DNA of 64,000 nucleotides from Micromonospora fulviviridis (GTDB taxonomy: Bacteria > Actinomycetota > Actinomycetes > Mycobacteriales > Micromonosporaceae): positions 248,001 to 312,000 of the forward strand of contig NZ_BMRA01000001.1 of the NCBI RefSeq assembly GCF_014648395.1, written 5' to 3'. Shown piece after piece: positions 48,368 to 55,882 of the stretch. Each line of letters starts with the position of its first letter. The stretch's first letter is position 1. A program made the position numbers and the translations under genes. A model generated the notes under the pieces. The model was not told the origin of the DNA. It saw only the letters and a list, made by a program, of their open reading frames with translations, and made no database searches.

Positions 48368-49057
48368 ATGCGGGGGTACGAGGAGATCCGCGTCGACGAG
48401 CGGCTGCGCGAGCTGGCCGGGCAGCTGCACGGCCCGGCCCGACTCAAGGCGGACCTGCTGACCGAGGCGCGGCACGCGCTGGAGGACGCCGTCGAGGCGT
48501 ACCGGGAGGGTGGCCTGCCGGTCGCGGAGGCGGAGCGGCGGGCGGTGGCCGAGTTCGGCACCCCGGCCCAGCTCGCTCCCGGCTACCAGGCCGAGCTGGC
48601 CGCCGGGGCGCTGCGCGGGCTGGCGCTTCGGGCGCTGGCCGTGACGGCGGTGCTGATGGCCGGTGGCGACCTGACCTGGCGGGGGTCGAGCTGGAGCGAC
48701 GGGCCCCGGCCGCCGGAGGGCTACCTGCTGCTCTCCGCGTCGCTGAACGGGATCTGGGGCGTGGTCGCCGGGCTGGCCCTGGCCGGGCTGCTGCTGGGCG
48801 GCCTCGCCGCCCGGCACGCATCGCCCCGGCTCGGCCGGCTGGCCCGCGCGGTGGGCTTCGGGCTGACCGGTGGGCTGGCGCTCGGCGCGCTCGCCGGCAG
48901 TGCCCTGTTCGGCTGGTCGGTCCAGCTCTGGGACGCCGCGCTGACCTGGCCGCCGATGATCATCGGGGCGGTGCTGGTCGGCGCCGGCTGGTTCGCCCTG
49001 GCCCGGGCCGCCCGCTGCTGGCTGCGGACCACCCTCGGACCGCGCGTCGCCGGCTGA
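48368..49057 (+). CDS. Permease-prefix-domain membrane protein
   Basis: A 229-aa protein with an N-terminal soluble helical domain of the permease prefix domain 1 type (VDERLRELAGQLHGPARLKADLLTEARHALEDA), followed by four membrane helices (about residues 80-98, 117-140, 155-180, 193-215). Such proteins usually occur with a PadR regulator; here a PadR gene is convergent and 14 bp away. The function is unknown, probably membrane stress or transport related. The ATG has CAGGGT 6 nt upstream and no clear ribosome site. Confidence 0.72.
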   Translation: MRGYEEIRVDERLRELAGQLHGPARLKADLLTEARHALEDAVEAYREGGLPVAEAERRAVAEFGTPAQLAPGYQAELAAGALRGLALRALAVTAVLMAGGDLTWRGSSWSDGPRPPEGYLLLSASLNGIWGVVAGLALAGLLLGGLAARHASPRLGRLARAVGFGLTGGLALGALAGSALFGWSVQLWDAALTWPPMIIGAVLVGAGWFALARAARCWLRTTLGPRVAG

Positions 49058-49071
49058 CGGCGGGGCGCGGC

Positions 49072-49413
49072 TCAGGCCGGGGTGGCGGGCGGCTCGTCGG
49101 CGCCGAGGAAACGGCCCACCGTGGCGCTGAACTCGCGCCACCCGGCGCGCTCCCCGGCGAGTGCCCGGCCGCCGGCCTCGGTGAGCTGGTAGGTGCGCCG
49201 CTCCCGGCCGTTGACGGTGCTCCAGTCGCTGGCCACGTAGCCGGCCCGCTCCAGGCGGCGCAGCGCCGGATAGATGGTGCCGGTGGGCAGGTCCAGCGTG
49301 CCGCCGCTGCGGGCCCGGAGCGCCTCGATGATCGCGTAGCCGTGCAGGGCGCCCTGCTCCAGCACCGCGAGCAGCAGCGCGTCCAGGTGTCCGTGCAGCG
49401 CCTGGGCCTTCAT
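49072..49413 (-). CDS. Small PadR family regulator
   Basis: A 113-aa PadR-s2 type repressor consisting essentially of the winged helix and a dimerisation helix: LHGHLDALLLAVLEQGALHGYAIIEAL, then GTIYPALRRLERAGYVAS and the wing RERRTYQLT. It ends after a helix that fits dimerisation. It converges with the membrane protein gene it may regulate. A perfect inverted repeat in its own promoter argues for autoregulation. Confidence 0.9.
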   Translation of the reverse strand: MKAQALHGHLDALLLAVLEQGALHGYAIIEALRARSGGTLDLPTGTIYPALRRLERAGYVASDWSTVNGRERRTYQLTEAGGRALAGERAGWREFSATVGRFLGADEPPATPA

Positions 49414-49415
49414 GT

Positions 49416-49428
49416 GTAGTAAGACTAC
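49416..49428. promoter_or_regulatory. Candidate PadR operator
   Basis: GTAGT-AAG-ACTAC, a perfect 5+3+5 inverted repeat, sits 2 bp before the padR start codon, so a bound repressor would cover the transcription start. Confidence 0.5.
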
Positions 49429-49560
49429 TTGTCCGCGGGTCGGGACGCCACCGGGGTGCGGCTCCCGGCCACCCCGGGACGCCCACTAGGGTATGTGCGC
49501 AGAGTCACTCGGCGGTCGAGCATCGCCGGGTGGGCAACCCGAAAGCACACGGAGGTCAGC

Positions 49561-50508
49561 GTGGCCCGCCAGTCGCCCCAACGGCCCGACGCCGACGAGC
49601 CCGAGCTCGACGACACCACGGAGTCGGCCGAAGCAGACGAGGTCGAGGTCGACCGCCCGGCGGCGGACCGCGCGCTCTGGGACGAGCTGCGGATCGACCC
49701 GGTGGAGATCGCCCTGCCCGCCGGCACCGGCTTCACGCTGCGGGCCTACCGGCCGGCGCGAGAGCTGACCCCGACCGACGTCGCCGAGCGCGACCAGGAC
49801 GACCCCTTCCTGGCCCGCCGCCAGGTCGTCGAGACCGAGGACGACGAGGAGGTGGTGATCCTCGACGAGGAGTTCGCCGCCCTCTCCGCCGAGGAGGACG
49901 ACGAAGAGGACGCCGAGAAGCGGGCCGACCGCCGGCGCGGCAGGACCGAGGCGGCCGCGGCCGAGGACGCCGACGAGGACGAAGCCGACGAGGACGAGGA
50001 CGAGGCGGACGCCGCCGGCGACGAGGAGGTGCCCGTCTTCCTCACCCACCGCGGCAAGCTGCTGCTGTTCAAGACCCCGGAGTCGCTGGTCAGTTTCATC
50101 CGTTCCGGCGCGCCCAACGACCTGTCCCAACTGGACAGCTGGAATGAACTGTCCGAACGGGTGGAACCGGCCGACATCGCCCCGTTGGACGAGGACACCT
50201 ACGAGCTCGACCTGGTAGTGGAGAACCTCCGCGGCGGCCACGACGCGTGGGACCCCACGCTGTTGATCGAAGCCGGCGAGATCGCCCGTGACCTGGCGTA
50301 CGCGCTGCGCCTACCGGCCGTGCTCGACATGCTCTCCGCCGGCTCCAGCCTGGACGACCTGGACGAGGCGCTGCGCGCTTCTGTCAACGGCGGAATCGGT
50401 GGATTCATGGGTCGGCGCCGGCTGAAGAAAATCGGGGCACAAACCGCAAGTTTGGGTTGGCGCACCATTGTCGGCAAGATCTCTGCTGTTGTGGACTGGC
50501 GCGACTGA
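49561..50508 (+). CDS. Acidic protein of unknown function upstream of the IS110-like gene
   Basis: A 315-aa soluble protein with a strongly acidic disordered stretch (about residues 85-155, runs of Asp/Glu) between two ordered parts. The C-terminal ~140 residues have a regular hydrophobic pattern (VPVFLTHRGKLLLFKTPESLVSFIRSG, ELDLVVENLRGG) and end in a basic segment (GRRRLKKIG). The GTG at 49561 has GGAGG upstream. I do not recognise the family; it looks like a conserved actinomycete gene. It lies 65 bp before the IS110-like gene on the same strand, so the two may be cotranscribed. Confidence 0.72.
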   Translation: MARQSPQRPDADEPELDDTTESAEADEVEVDRPAADRALWDELRIDPVEIALPAGTGFTLRAYRPARELTPTDVAERDQDDPFLARRQVVETEDDEEVVILDEEFAALSAEEDDEEDAEKRADRRRGRTEAAAAEDADEDEADEDEDEADAAGDEEVPVFLTHRGKLLLFKTPESLVSFIRSGAPNDLSQLDSWNELSERVEPADIAPLDEDTYELDLVVENLRGGHDAWDPTLLIEAGEIARDLAYALRLPAVLDMLSAGSSLDDLDEALRASVNGGIGGFMGRRRLKKIGAQTASLGWRTIVGKISAVVDWRD

Positions 50509-50573
50509 CCCGGAGCGGGGAGCATCAGTCTCTGGCAGAGCAAGGACCTGTGTCCCGGGAGGAGGACGACGCC

Positions 50574-52928
50574 GTGGCGCTCGTGCGCGTGTACTGCGGT
50601 CTGGCCTCGGCGGATCCGGCCGACCGGTCGGCTTCGGCCGGATCGGCGCTGACGTCCGCTGTGGTCGACGACGCAGGCCGTCTGCTGCATGTCTGCGAGA
50701 TCGGTGACGACCCGGCTGGCTACGCCCAGCTGGTCGCGCTGCTCGTGGAGCGGTCGGGCGGGCCGAGCGGTGCGGCCATCGCGGCCGACAGCGACGACCA
50801 CACGGTCACTTCGCTGCTCATCGCGGCGGGTCGGCCACTGGCGATCGCGGACGACGACTCGGTCGACGACTTCGCCGAGCGCTTCGCCGACGACGACTCG
50901 CTGGAGGAGATGCAGTCCCCGCCGGCCGAACGCCGGGCGGTCGGGCTGGCCCGGGCGCTCCAGGCCGGCGCGCTCTCCGCGGTGACCCTCCCGGCGCCGC
51001 GCGACCTCGCCAACTACAAGCAGGTCCTCGCCGCGCACGCGGCTCTGGCCAGCGGCCGGCACTCCGCCGCCGTGGCGCTGCGCGAGGTTCTCCGCGAGCT
51101 CTACCCGGCCGCGCTGCGCGCGTACCCCGACCCGGCTGAGCCGGTCTCCCTGGCCGTCCTCGACGCGCTGCCCGAGCCGGGCATGCTCGCCGGCACGGTG
51201 GCCCGGGGCCGCGAGGTCGCCGTCGCGGCGGACGCCGTCGCCGCGCACCTGGCCGCCGAGGGCGTGGCGGACGCCGACAGCATCAGCGACGCGGTGACCG
51301 CACTGCGGGTCGCCATCTCCGAGACGCCCCGGCGGGCCGCCGTCAACCGGGCGCTCACCGCCGCCGTCGCCGAGACCGTGCGGCAGGCGGTCGCCTCCGT
51401 GCGGGCCTGCGACGCCGGCTGCGACGCGCTGGTCGGCGCGCTCACCGCCCGGGTCACCACGCCCGCCCCGGCACCCGGTCGCCGGGCCGCCGCCCGCCGC
51501 GGCGAGCAGGTCGAGGAGCTGGCCCCGTCGACGCCCGCCGGGCTGCGCCCGGTGCGCCCGACCGAGCCCGAACCGGTCCTGGAGCCGGCCGCCCGGCGCG
51601 GCCGCTCCGAGCCGGCCCCGGGGCTGGTGGGTCGGCGCAGCCGCCCCGAGCCGGTCTCCGGTCCGGCCGCACCGGCCTCGCCCCGGCCGCTCGGTCCACC
51701 ACCGGTGGCCCCCGCGCCGGTCGCGCCGCCGCCCGTCGCCCCCGCCCCGGTCACCCCGGCCGCCAGCCTGGGCCGGCCGACCTCCGCCCCACCCGCCCGT
51801 CCCGAGCCGACCGGCGCGCCGCTGCCGTCGCGGGTGGACGGGCCGACCAACCGGCCGATCTCCGCGCCGCCACCGCCGCCGCCCGGGATCACCCCGATCG
51901 CGCCGGCGCAGCGCGGCGCCGTGCCGCCGGCCGAGGCCGGGGAGCCGTTCCGCCCGACGCTGACCACCGCGGCGATCAACAAGGCCCGGGCCGAGCGGCA
52001 GCGCACGGTCATCCCGCCGCGGCCCAAGACCAACCAGGAGCCGCCGACCGGTGGCTTCAGCGCCACCGACCTCACCATCCCGGTGCCGACGCCCCGCCCC
52101 GGCCAGGAGTCCGCTCCCCCGGGCTCGCGGGCCAACTGGCCGCTGGTCAACACCGGCGAGGACCAGGACGACCGGGCCAAGGAGACGACCTACCCGTACG
52201 GGCGCGGCGTGGACGCGCCGAGCGACCCGGGCCGGGTCACCCCGCCCTGGCTCGCCGACGACCTGCCGCAGGAGCCGCCGATGCTGCGGCTGGTGGAGCC
52301 GCCGCCGCTGGCCGACCGGGCGCTGCGCAACGAACTGAACCCGCCGACCGACCCTGGGCTGGACACGCCGCCGCTTCGGCTGGTCGACCGCACGGAGGCC
52401 AACCGGCCGAACCGGCCGGCGCCCCGCGCCGAACTGCCCACCCCGCTGGAGCGGCGCCCCGCGCCGAAGGAGCACCGGCCACCGCCGGTCTCCGACGAGG
52501 GCGACGGCGACCTGCTGATCTTCGCGCAGGCGAAGTCCGCCTGGTTCGTCGGGCACGGCGACGAGGCCGACCTGGACTGGTCGACCACCGCGGACACCGG
52601 CTGGCAGGCGGCCGAGCAGGCGGCCCGCCCGGCCGTGGGCTCGGAGACCAAGGCCGGCCTGCCCAAGCGCGTCCCGCAGGCCAACCTGGTGCCCGGCTCG
52701 CCGCTGCGCGAGGAGCGTCCACTGCGGATCGTCCGGAACGCGGCCAGCCTCGCCGAGAACACCACCGGTTACTTCCGGGGTTGGCGGCGCGGTCAGGAGA
52801 TCGGCGGCTTCGCGGTCGGCGGCCGCCCTGGCCGTGAGGCGGCCGGCGGCTGGGACTTCAGCCGGGACACCGGCGACCGCGACGACGACCGGGAGTACGA
52901 GTACCGGTCCGCGGGCTATCGGTCCTGA
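50574..52928 (+). CDS. IS110-transposase-like protein fused to a Cvn-kinase-type tail
   Basis: A 784-aa protein. Residues ~1-290 resemble the N-terminal part of IS110-family (DEDD) transposases: VVDDAGRLLHVCEI, VTSLLIAAGRPLAI, then VLRELYPAALRAYPD. The acidic catalytic positions appear lost (for example no K-S-D-A-x-D after the second strand). A ~330-residue Pro-rich linker follows, and the C-terminal ~150 residues carry LLIF-SAWF, DTGWQAA, GLPKRVPQANLVPG and YFRGWRRGQ, which match in order the tail of the kinase at 55879-59508. The GTG at 50574 is preferred (GGGAGGAGG upstream). It is probably a domesticated, non-transposing component of the Cvn signalling group; this is inference. Confidence 0.75.
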   Translation: MALVRVYCGLASADPADRSASAGSALTSAVVDDAGRLLHVCEIGDDPAGYAQLVALLVERSGGPSGAAIAADSDDHTVTSLLIAAGRPLAIADDDSVDDFAERFADDDSLEEMQSPPAERRAVGLARALQAGALSAVTLPAPRDLANYKQVLAAHAALASGRHSAAVALREVLRELYPAALRAYPDPAEPVSLAVLDALPEPGMLAGTVARGREVAVAADAVAAHLAAEGVADADSISDAVTALRVAISETPRRAAVNRALTAAVAETVRQAVASVRACDAGCDALVGALTARVTTPAPAPGRRAAARRGEQVEELAPSTPAGLRPVRPTEPEPVLEPAARRGRSEPAPGLVGRRSRPEPVSGPAAPASPRPLGPPPVAPAPVAPPPVAPAPVTPAASLGRPTSAPPARPEPTGAPLPSRVDGPTNRPISAPPPPPPGITPIAPAQRGAVPPAEAGEPFRPTLTTAAINKARAERQRTVIPPRPKTNQEPPTGGFSATDLTIPVPTPRPGQESAPPGSRANWPLVNTGEDQDDRAKETTYPYGRGVDAPSDPGRVTPPWLADDLPQEPPMLRLVEPPPLADRALRNELNPPTDPGLDTPPLRLVDRTEANRPNRPAPRAELPTPLERRPAPKEHRPPPVSDEGDGDLLIFAQAKSAWFVGHGDEADLDWSTTADTGWQAAEQAARPAVGSETKAGLPKRVPQANLVPGSPLREERPLRIVRNAASLAENTTGYFRGWRRGQEIGGFAVGGRPGREAAGGWDFSRDTGDRDDDREYEYRSAGYRS

Positions 52929-52991
52929 TCGGAGTCTCGTCCCGCCCCATCTGCGTGTTCCTGCCCACACCTGGATGATTTGACGCCGGAT

Positions 52992-53030
52992 CCGGCCGGC
53001 CGGGAGCATACCCGGCGGGCCGGCCGGCGG
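52992..53030. terminator. GC-rich inverted repeat after the IS110-like gene
   Basis: CCGGCCGGCC and GGCCGGCCGG form a stem with a ~16-nt loop, about 65 bp after the stop and just before the lipoprotein gene. It may be a terminator or attenuator. Confidence 0.4.
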
Positions 53031-53052
53031 CGGGCGTTCGCCGGGGGCGGGA

Positions 53053-54285
53053 ATGGCGGCTCGAATGGCGACACCGGCATTCGACTCCTCGCTACTCACC
53101 CGGCGGGGCATCCTCGCCGCGGCGGCCGGCAGCCTGCTGCTCGCCGGTTGCGGACAGCAGGGCGAGCGCCCGGCGACGAGTCCTCGGCCAGCAGTGCCCC
53201 CGGCAACCAGGACCTGGTTGTCGGCGCCAGCCTGGAACTGACCGGCCGTGGCGCCGCGCTCGGCGTGCCTCAGCAGCGGGCCCTGGAGATCAGCGCGGAC
53301 GCGCTGAACAAGGTCGGCATTCCGGTCGGCAACCTGCGGCGTTCGGTCCGGGTGGAGATCCGGGACAACCGCAGCGACCCGCGGGAGGCAGCCCGGCAGG
53401 CCGCCGAGCTGACCCGCAAGGGCGCACAGGTCCTGGTCGGCGGCGCCCTGGCGGAGACCTCGACGGCCATCGCCGAGGCCGCCCAGAAGGTCAAGACGCC
53501 GTTCCTCTCGGTGGCTTCGGAGACGGCATCGTGCTGCCGCTCGCCGCGCGCACCTTCAGTTACAAGCTCACCCCGGACGCCGTCGACGTGGCCCGCCGGC
53601 TGGCGGACCTCGCCGCGTCGCAGCGGGTACGGCGGGTCGCCCTGCTGGCCGCCGACGGGCTGCACGGCGACTCCGGCGTACGGGCGGTGCGCAGCGCGCT
53701 GCGCGACGCCGGGGTGGACCTGGTCCGCACCGTCCGACTGCCCGCCACCGGACGGAGCTTCGCCGGCGCGGCCCGGCGGATCGCCACAGTGGACCCGGAC
53801 GGGGTCATCGTCTGGGGCACCGCCCCGGACTCCGGCACGGCGGCCCGGGAGCTGCGCCGCGCCGACTACACGGGACCGCTCTACTTCGACGCCGGCGCGG
53901 TGGCCGCGGACACGCTCGCCGACGCCAACGCGGGCGCGGTCGAGGGCGCGTACGCCGTGCACCCGGCCTGCCTGGACACCTCCGCGCTGAGCGCGACCAG
54001 CACGACCGCCCTGGAACGGCGGACTTCAACTACCGCCACAGCCAGCGGTACGGCAGCTCCAACATCTCCGCCCCGTACGCGTCGGACGCGCTCCAGCTCA
54101 TCGCCGCGTCGGCCCGGATGGCCGCGAGCCTCGACCGTGGACGGCTGCGGGCGTTCCTGCAGACCCAGTTGGCCGAGGGCATCGCCGGCGCGTACGCCTT
54201 CACGCCGAACCGCCACGGCGGCATGGAGCCCGACTCACTGGCCGTCTACGTGGTCGCGCAGGGCGCCTGGCGGTTGTACGCCTGA
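53053..54285 (+). pseudogene. Substrate-binding lipoprotein (branched-chain amino-acid type) with three frameshifts
   Basis: The N-terminus carries a Tat-like lipoprotein signal (LLTRRGILAAAAGSLLLAGC). The periplasmic-binding-protein type I fold continues in three other frames: VVGASLELTGRGAALG to PFLSVAS, then LPLAARTFSYKLTPDA to ALERR, then DFNYRHSQRYG to WRLYA and TGA at 54283. Junctions lie near 53166-53176, 53518-53524 and 54015-54024. Each corresponds to one missing base (the latter two beside GG). An intact gene would encode ~410 aa. It sits between the IS110-like gene and the Cvn operon, so an extracytoplasmic sensor or uptake role next to that system is likely if the frameshifts are sequencing artefacts. 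Confidence 0.8.
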
Positions 54286-54359
54286 CCGTACGACCCGGTG
54301 ACCGCCCCCGCGGGACGGTCACCGGCCGGCTGCGCAGCGTACCGACCGGCGAACAGCGA

Positions 54360-54394
54360 GAAGCGCCCGGTGGCCGAGGGCCGCCGGGCGCTTC
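54360..54394. terminator. Bidirectional hairpin terminator
   Basis: Perfect 11-bp arms GAAGCGCCCGG (54360-54370) and CCGGGCGCTTC (54384-54394) in the gap between the convergent lipoprotein and GTPase genes, 10 bp before the GTPase stop. Confidence 0.75.
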
Positions 54395-54404
54395 GTCACC
54401 TGGG

Positions 54405-54998
54405 TCAGGCGGGGGTGACGGCCCGCGAGCGCCGCATGGTGAGCACGTACTCGACCAGCGAGATCAGCACGTGCTTCGTCGACTCCCGGTTGCGGGCGTC
54501 GCAGGCCACCACCGGCACGTCCGGGGAGATCGCGAGCGCGTCCCGGACGTCCTGCGGGTCGTGGTACTGCATCCCGTCGAAGCAGTTGATGGCCACCAGG
54601 TACGGCAGCCGCCGGTGCTCGAAGAAGTCGATCGCGGCGAAGCAGTCGGCCAGTCGACGGGTGTCGACCAGCACCACGGCGCCGATCGCGCCCCGGACCA
54701 GTTCATCCCACATGAACCAGAACCGGGTCTGACCCGGCGTACCGAACAGGTACAGGATCAGATCGCGGTCGATCGAGATACGGCCGAAGTCCATCGCCAC
54801 CGTGGTCGTCGTCTTGCCCGGCACCTGCCGGGTGTCGTCGACGCCCACGCCGGCGGAGGTCATGATCGCCTCGGTGGTCAGCGGCGTGATCTCCGAGACC
54901 GAGCCGACCAGCGTCGTCTTGCCGACGCCGAATCCACCGGCGATAACGATCTTCGCCGACGTCACGCGCCCGCTCGGGGCCGGCGGCCGGTGCGACAT
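54405..54998 (-). CDS. cvnD: Cvn-type small GTPase
   Basis: A 197-aa P-loop GTPase of the conservon type. P-loop GGFGVGKTT (about residues 21-29), switch II FGTPGQTRF, and a base-recognition motif reading NCFDG instead of NKxD, as is usual in the Cvn D group. It is the last gene of the kinase-roadblock-DUF742-GTPase unit. In Streptomyces, Cvn proteins form a membrane-associated complex that influences development and antibiotic production. The upstream stop and this start are separated by a single base (TGA-c-ATG), so it is coupled to the DUF742 gene. GTG at codon 13 (VTSAKIVIAGG) is an alternative start. Confidence 0.9.
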   Translation of the reverse strand: MSHRPPAPSGRVTSAKIVIAGGFGVGKTTLVGSVSEITPLTTEAIMTSAGVGVDDTRQVPGKTTTTVAMDFGRISIDRDLILYLFGTPGQTRFWFMWDELVRGAIGAVVLVDTRRLADCFAAIDFFEHRRLPYLVAINCFDGMQYHDPQDVRDALAISPDVPVVACDARNRESTKHVLISLVEYVLTMRRSRAVTPA

Positions 54999-54999
54999 G

Positions 55000-55377
55000 T
55001 CAGAGCCTGCGAAGTCCACTCAGCACCCTCTCCAGCAGTTCAGTGCCCACCGCGTCGTCGGAGTCTTCCAAAATGGTCGGCTCGTGGACCGCGACCAGGC
55101 CGTCCGTCGCCATGTCGGCGATGAGCACCCGGGCCACGCCGAGCGGAAGCTGCATCCGCGCCGCGATCTCGGCGAGCGACTGCACGCGTCCGTCACACAG
55201 CGCGGCGATGTACTGGTGCTCACGGCCCTGGCCACCGTTGCCAGTGGCAACCGACCGGCCGCGCACCGTCGTCTCGACGAGCGCCTCCAGGGCGATCTCG
55301 AGCCGGGGGCGGGTACGACCGCGGGTCACGGCGTATGGACGGACCAACGCTCCGGTCGGCTCGTCACGATCGACCAT
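55000..55377 (-). CDS. cvnC: DUF742 protein of the Cvn operon
   Basis: A 125-aa DUF742 protein, the third component of conservons: N-terminal LVRPYAVTRGRTRP, then a winged-helix-like C-terminal part (SLAEIAARMQLPLGVARVLIADMATDGLVAVHEP) ending LLERVLSGLRRL. In the Cvn model it binds the roadblock protein and the GTPase. ATG 55377 has GGAGGTGA upstream, and a longer frame to 55407 is not needed. It ends one base before the GTPase start and follows the roadblock gene by 100 bp. Confidence 0.9.
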   Translation of the reverse strand: MVDRDEPTGALVRPYAVTRGRTRPRLEIALEALVETTVRGRSVATGNGGQGREHQYIAALCDGRVQSLAEIAARMQLPLGVARVLIADMATDGLVAVHEPTILEDSDDAVGTELLERVLSGLRRL

Positions 55378-55477
55378 GTCGCCGCTCACCTCCTTCGTAC
55401 CCGGCACCGGCTCGCCCCGGTGGTGTTCGTCCTTGTCGTAGTTGTTGCCGCTTCTGACCCACCGGTCAGCGCGTCGT

Positions 55478-55882
55478 TCAGCCCATCATCCCGACAGCCG
55501 TGCGCGGCTGCGGGGTCAGAGCGTCGCCCACCCGGTCGACGAGCAGGGCCATCTCGTAACCGACCTGCCCGACGTCGCAGCTGCGCGCGGCGAGCACGGC
55601 GAAGGACGAGCCGTCCGAGATGGACATCAGGAACAGGAAGCCGTTGTCCATCTCGACGACGGTCTGCAGCACCGCCCCGCCCTCGAAGCAGCGCGCCGCG
55701 CCCTGGGTCAGGCTGACCAGGCCGGACGCGATCGCCGCGAGCTGGTCCGCGCGGTCCCGCGGAAGGTCACGGGACGAAGCGAGGAGCAGGCCGTCGGCGG
55801 AGACCGCGACCGCGTGCGCCACACCGGGCACCCGGTCGGCGAAGTTGGCGAGCAGCCATCCGAGATCCTGCGTAGTTGTCAT
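55478..55882 (-). CDS. cvnB: Roadblock/LC7 domain protein of the Cvn operon
   Basis: A 134-aa roadblock/LC7 (MglB-like) protein: [35 protein letters not shown], then [19 protein letters not shown] and the C-terminal [22 protein letters not shown]. Such proteins dimerise and act as GTPase-regulating partners; here the partner is the operon GTPase. It overlaps the kinase stop by 4 bp (ATGA), so the two are coupled. Confidence 0.93.
   Translation of the reverse strand: MTTTQDLGWLLANFADRVPGVAHAVAVSADGLLLASSRDLPRDRADQLAAIASGLVSLTQGAARCFEGGAVLQTVVEMDNGFLFLMSISDGSSFAVLAARSCDVGQVGYEMALLVDRVGDALTPQPRTAVGMMG

Noticed and set aside
45293..49486. Long antisense open frame opposite cydD and cydC
   Set aside because: Composition mirrors codon bias of the sense genes; no domain or start signals.
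50574..52928. Active IS110 insertion sequence
   Set aside because: No terminal repeats or second copy, acidic catalytic positions appear lost, long Pro-rich linker and Cvn-type tail; base use is that of neighbouring genes.
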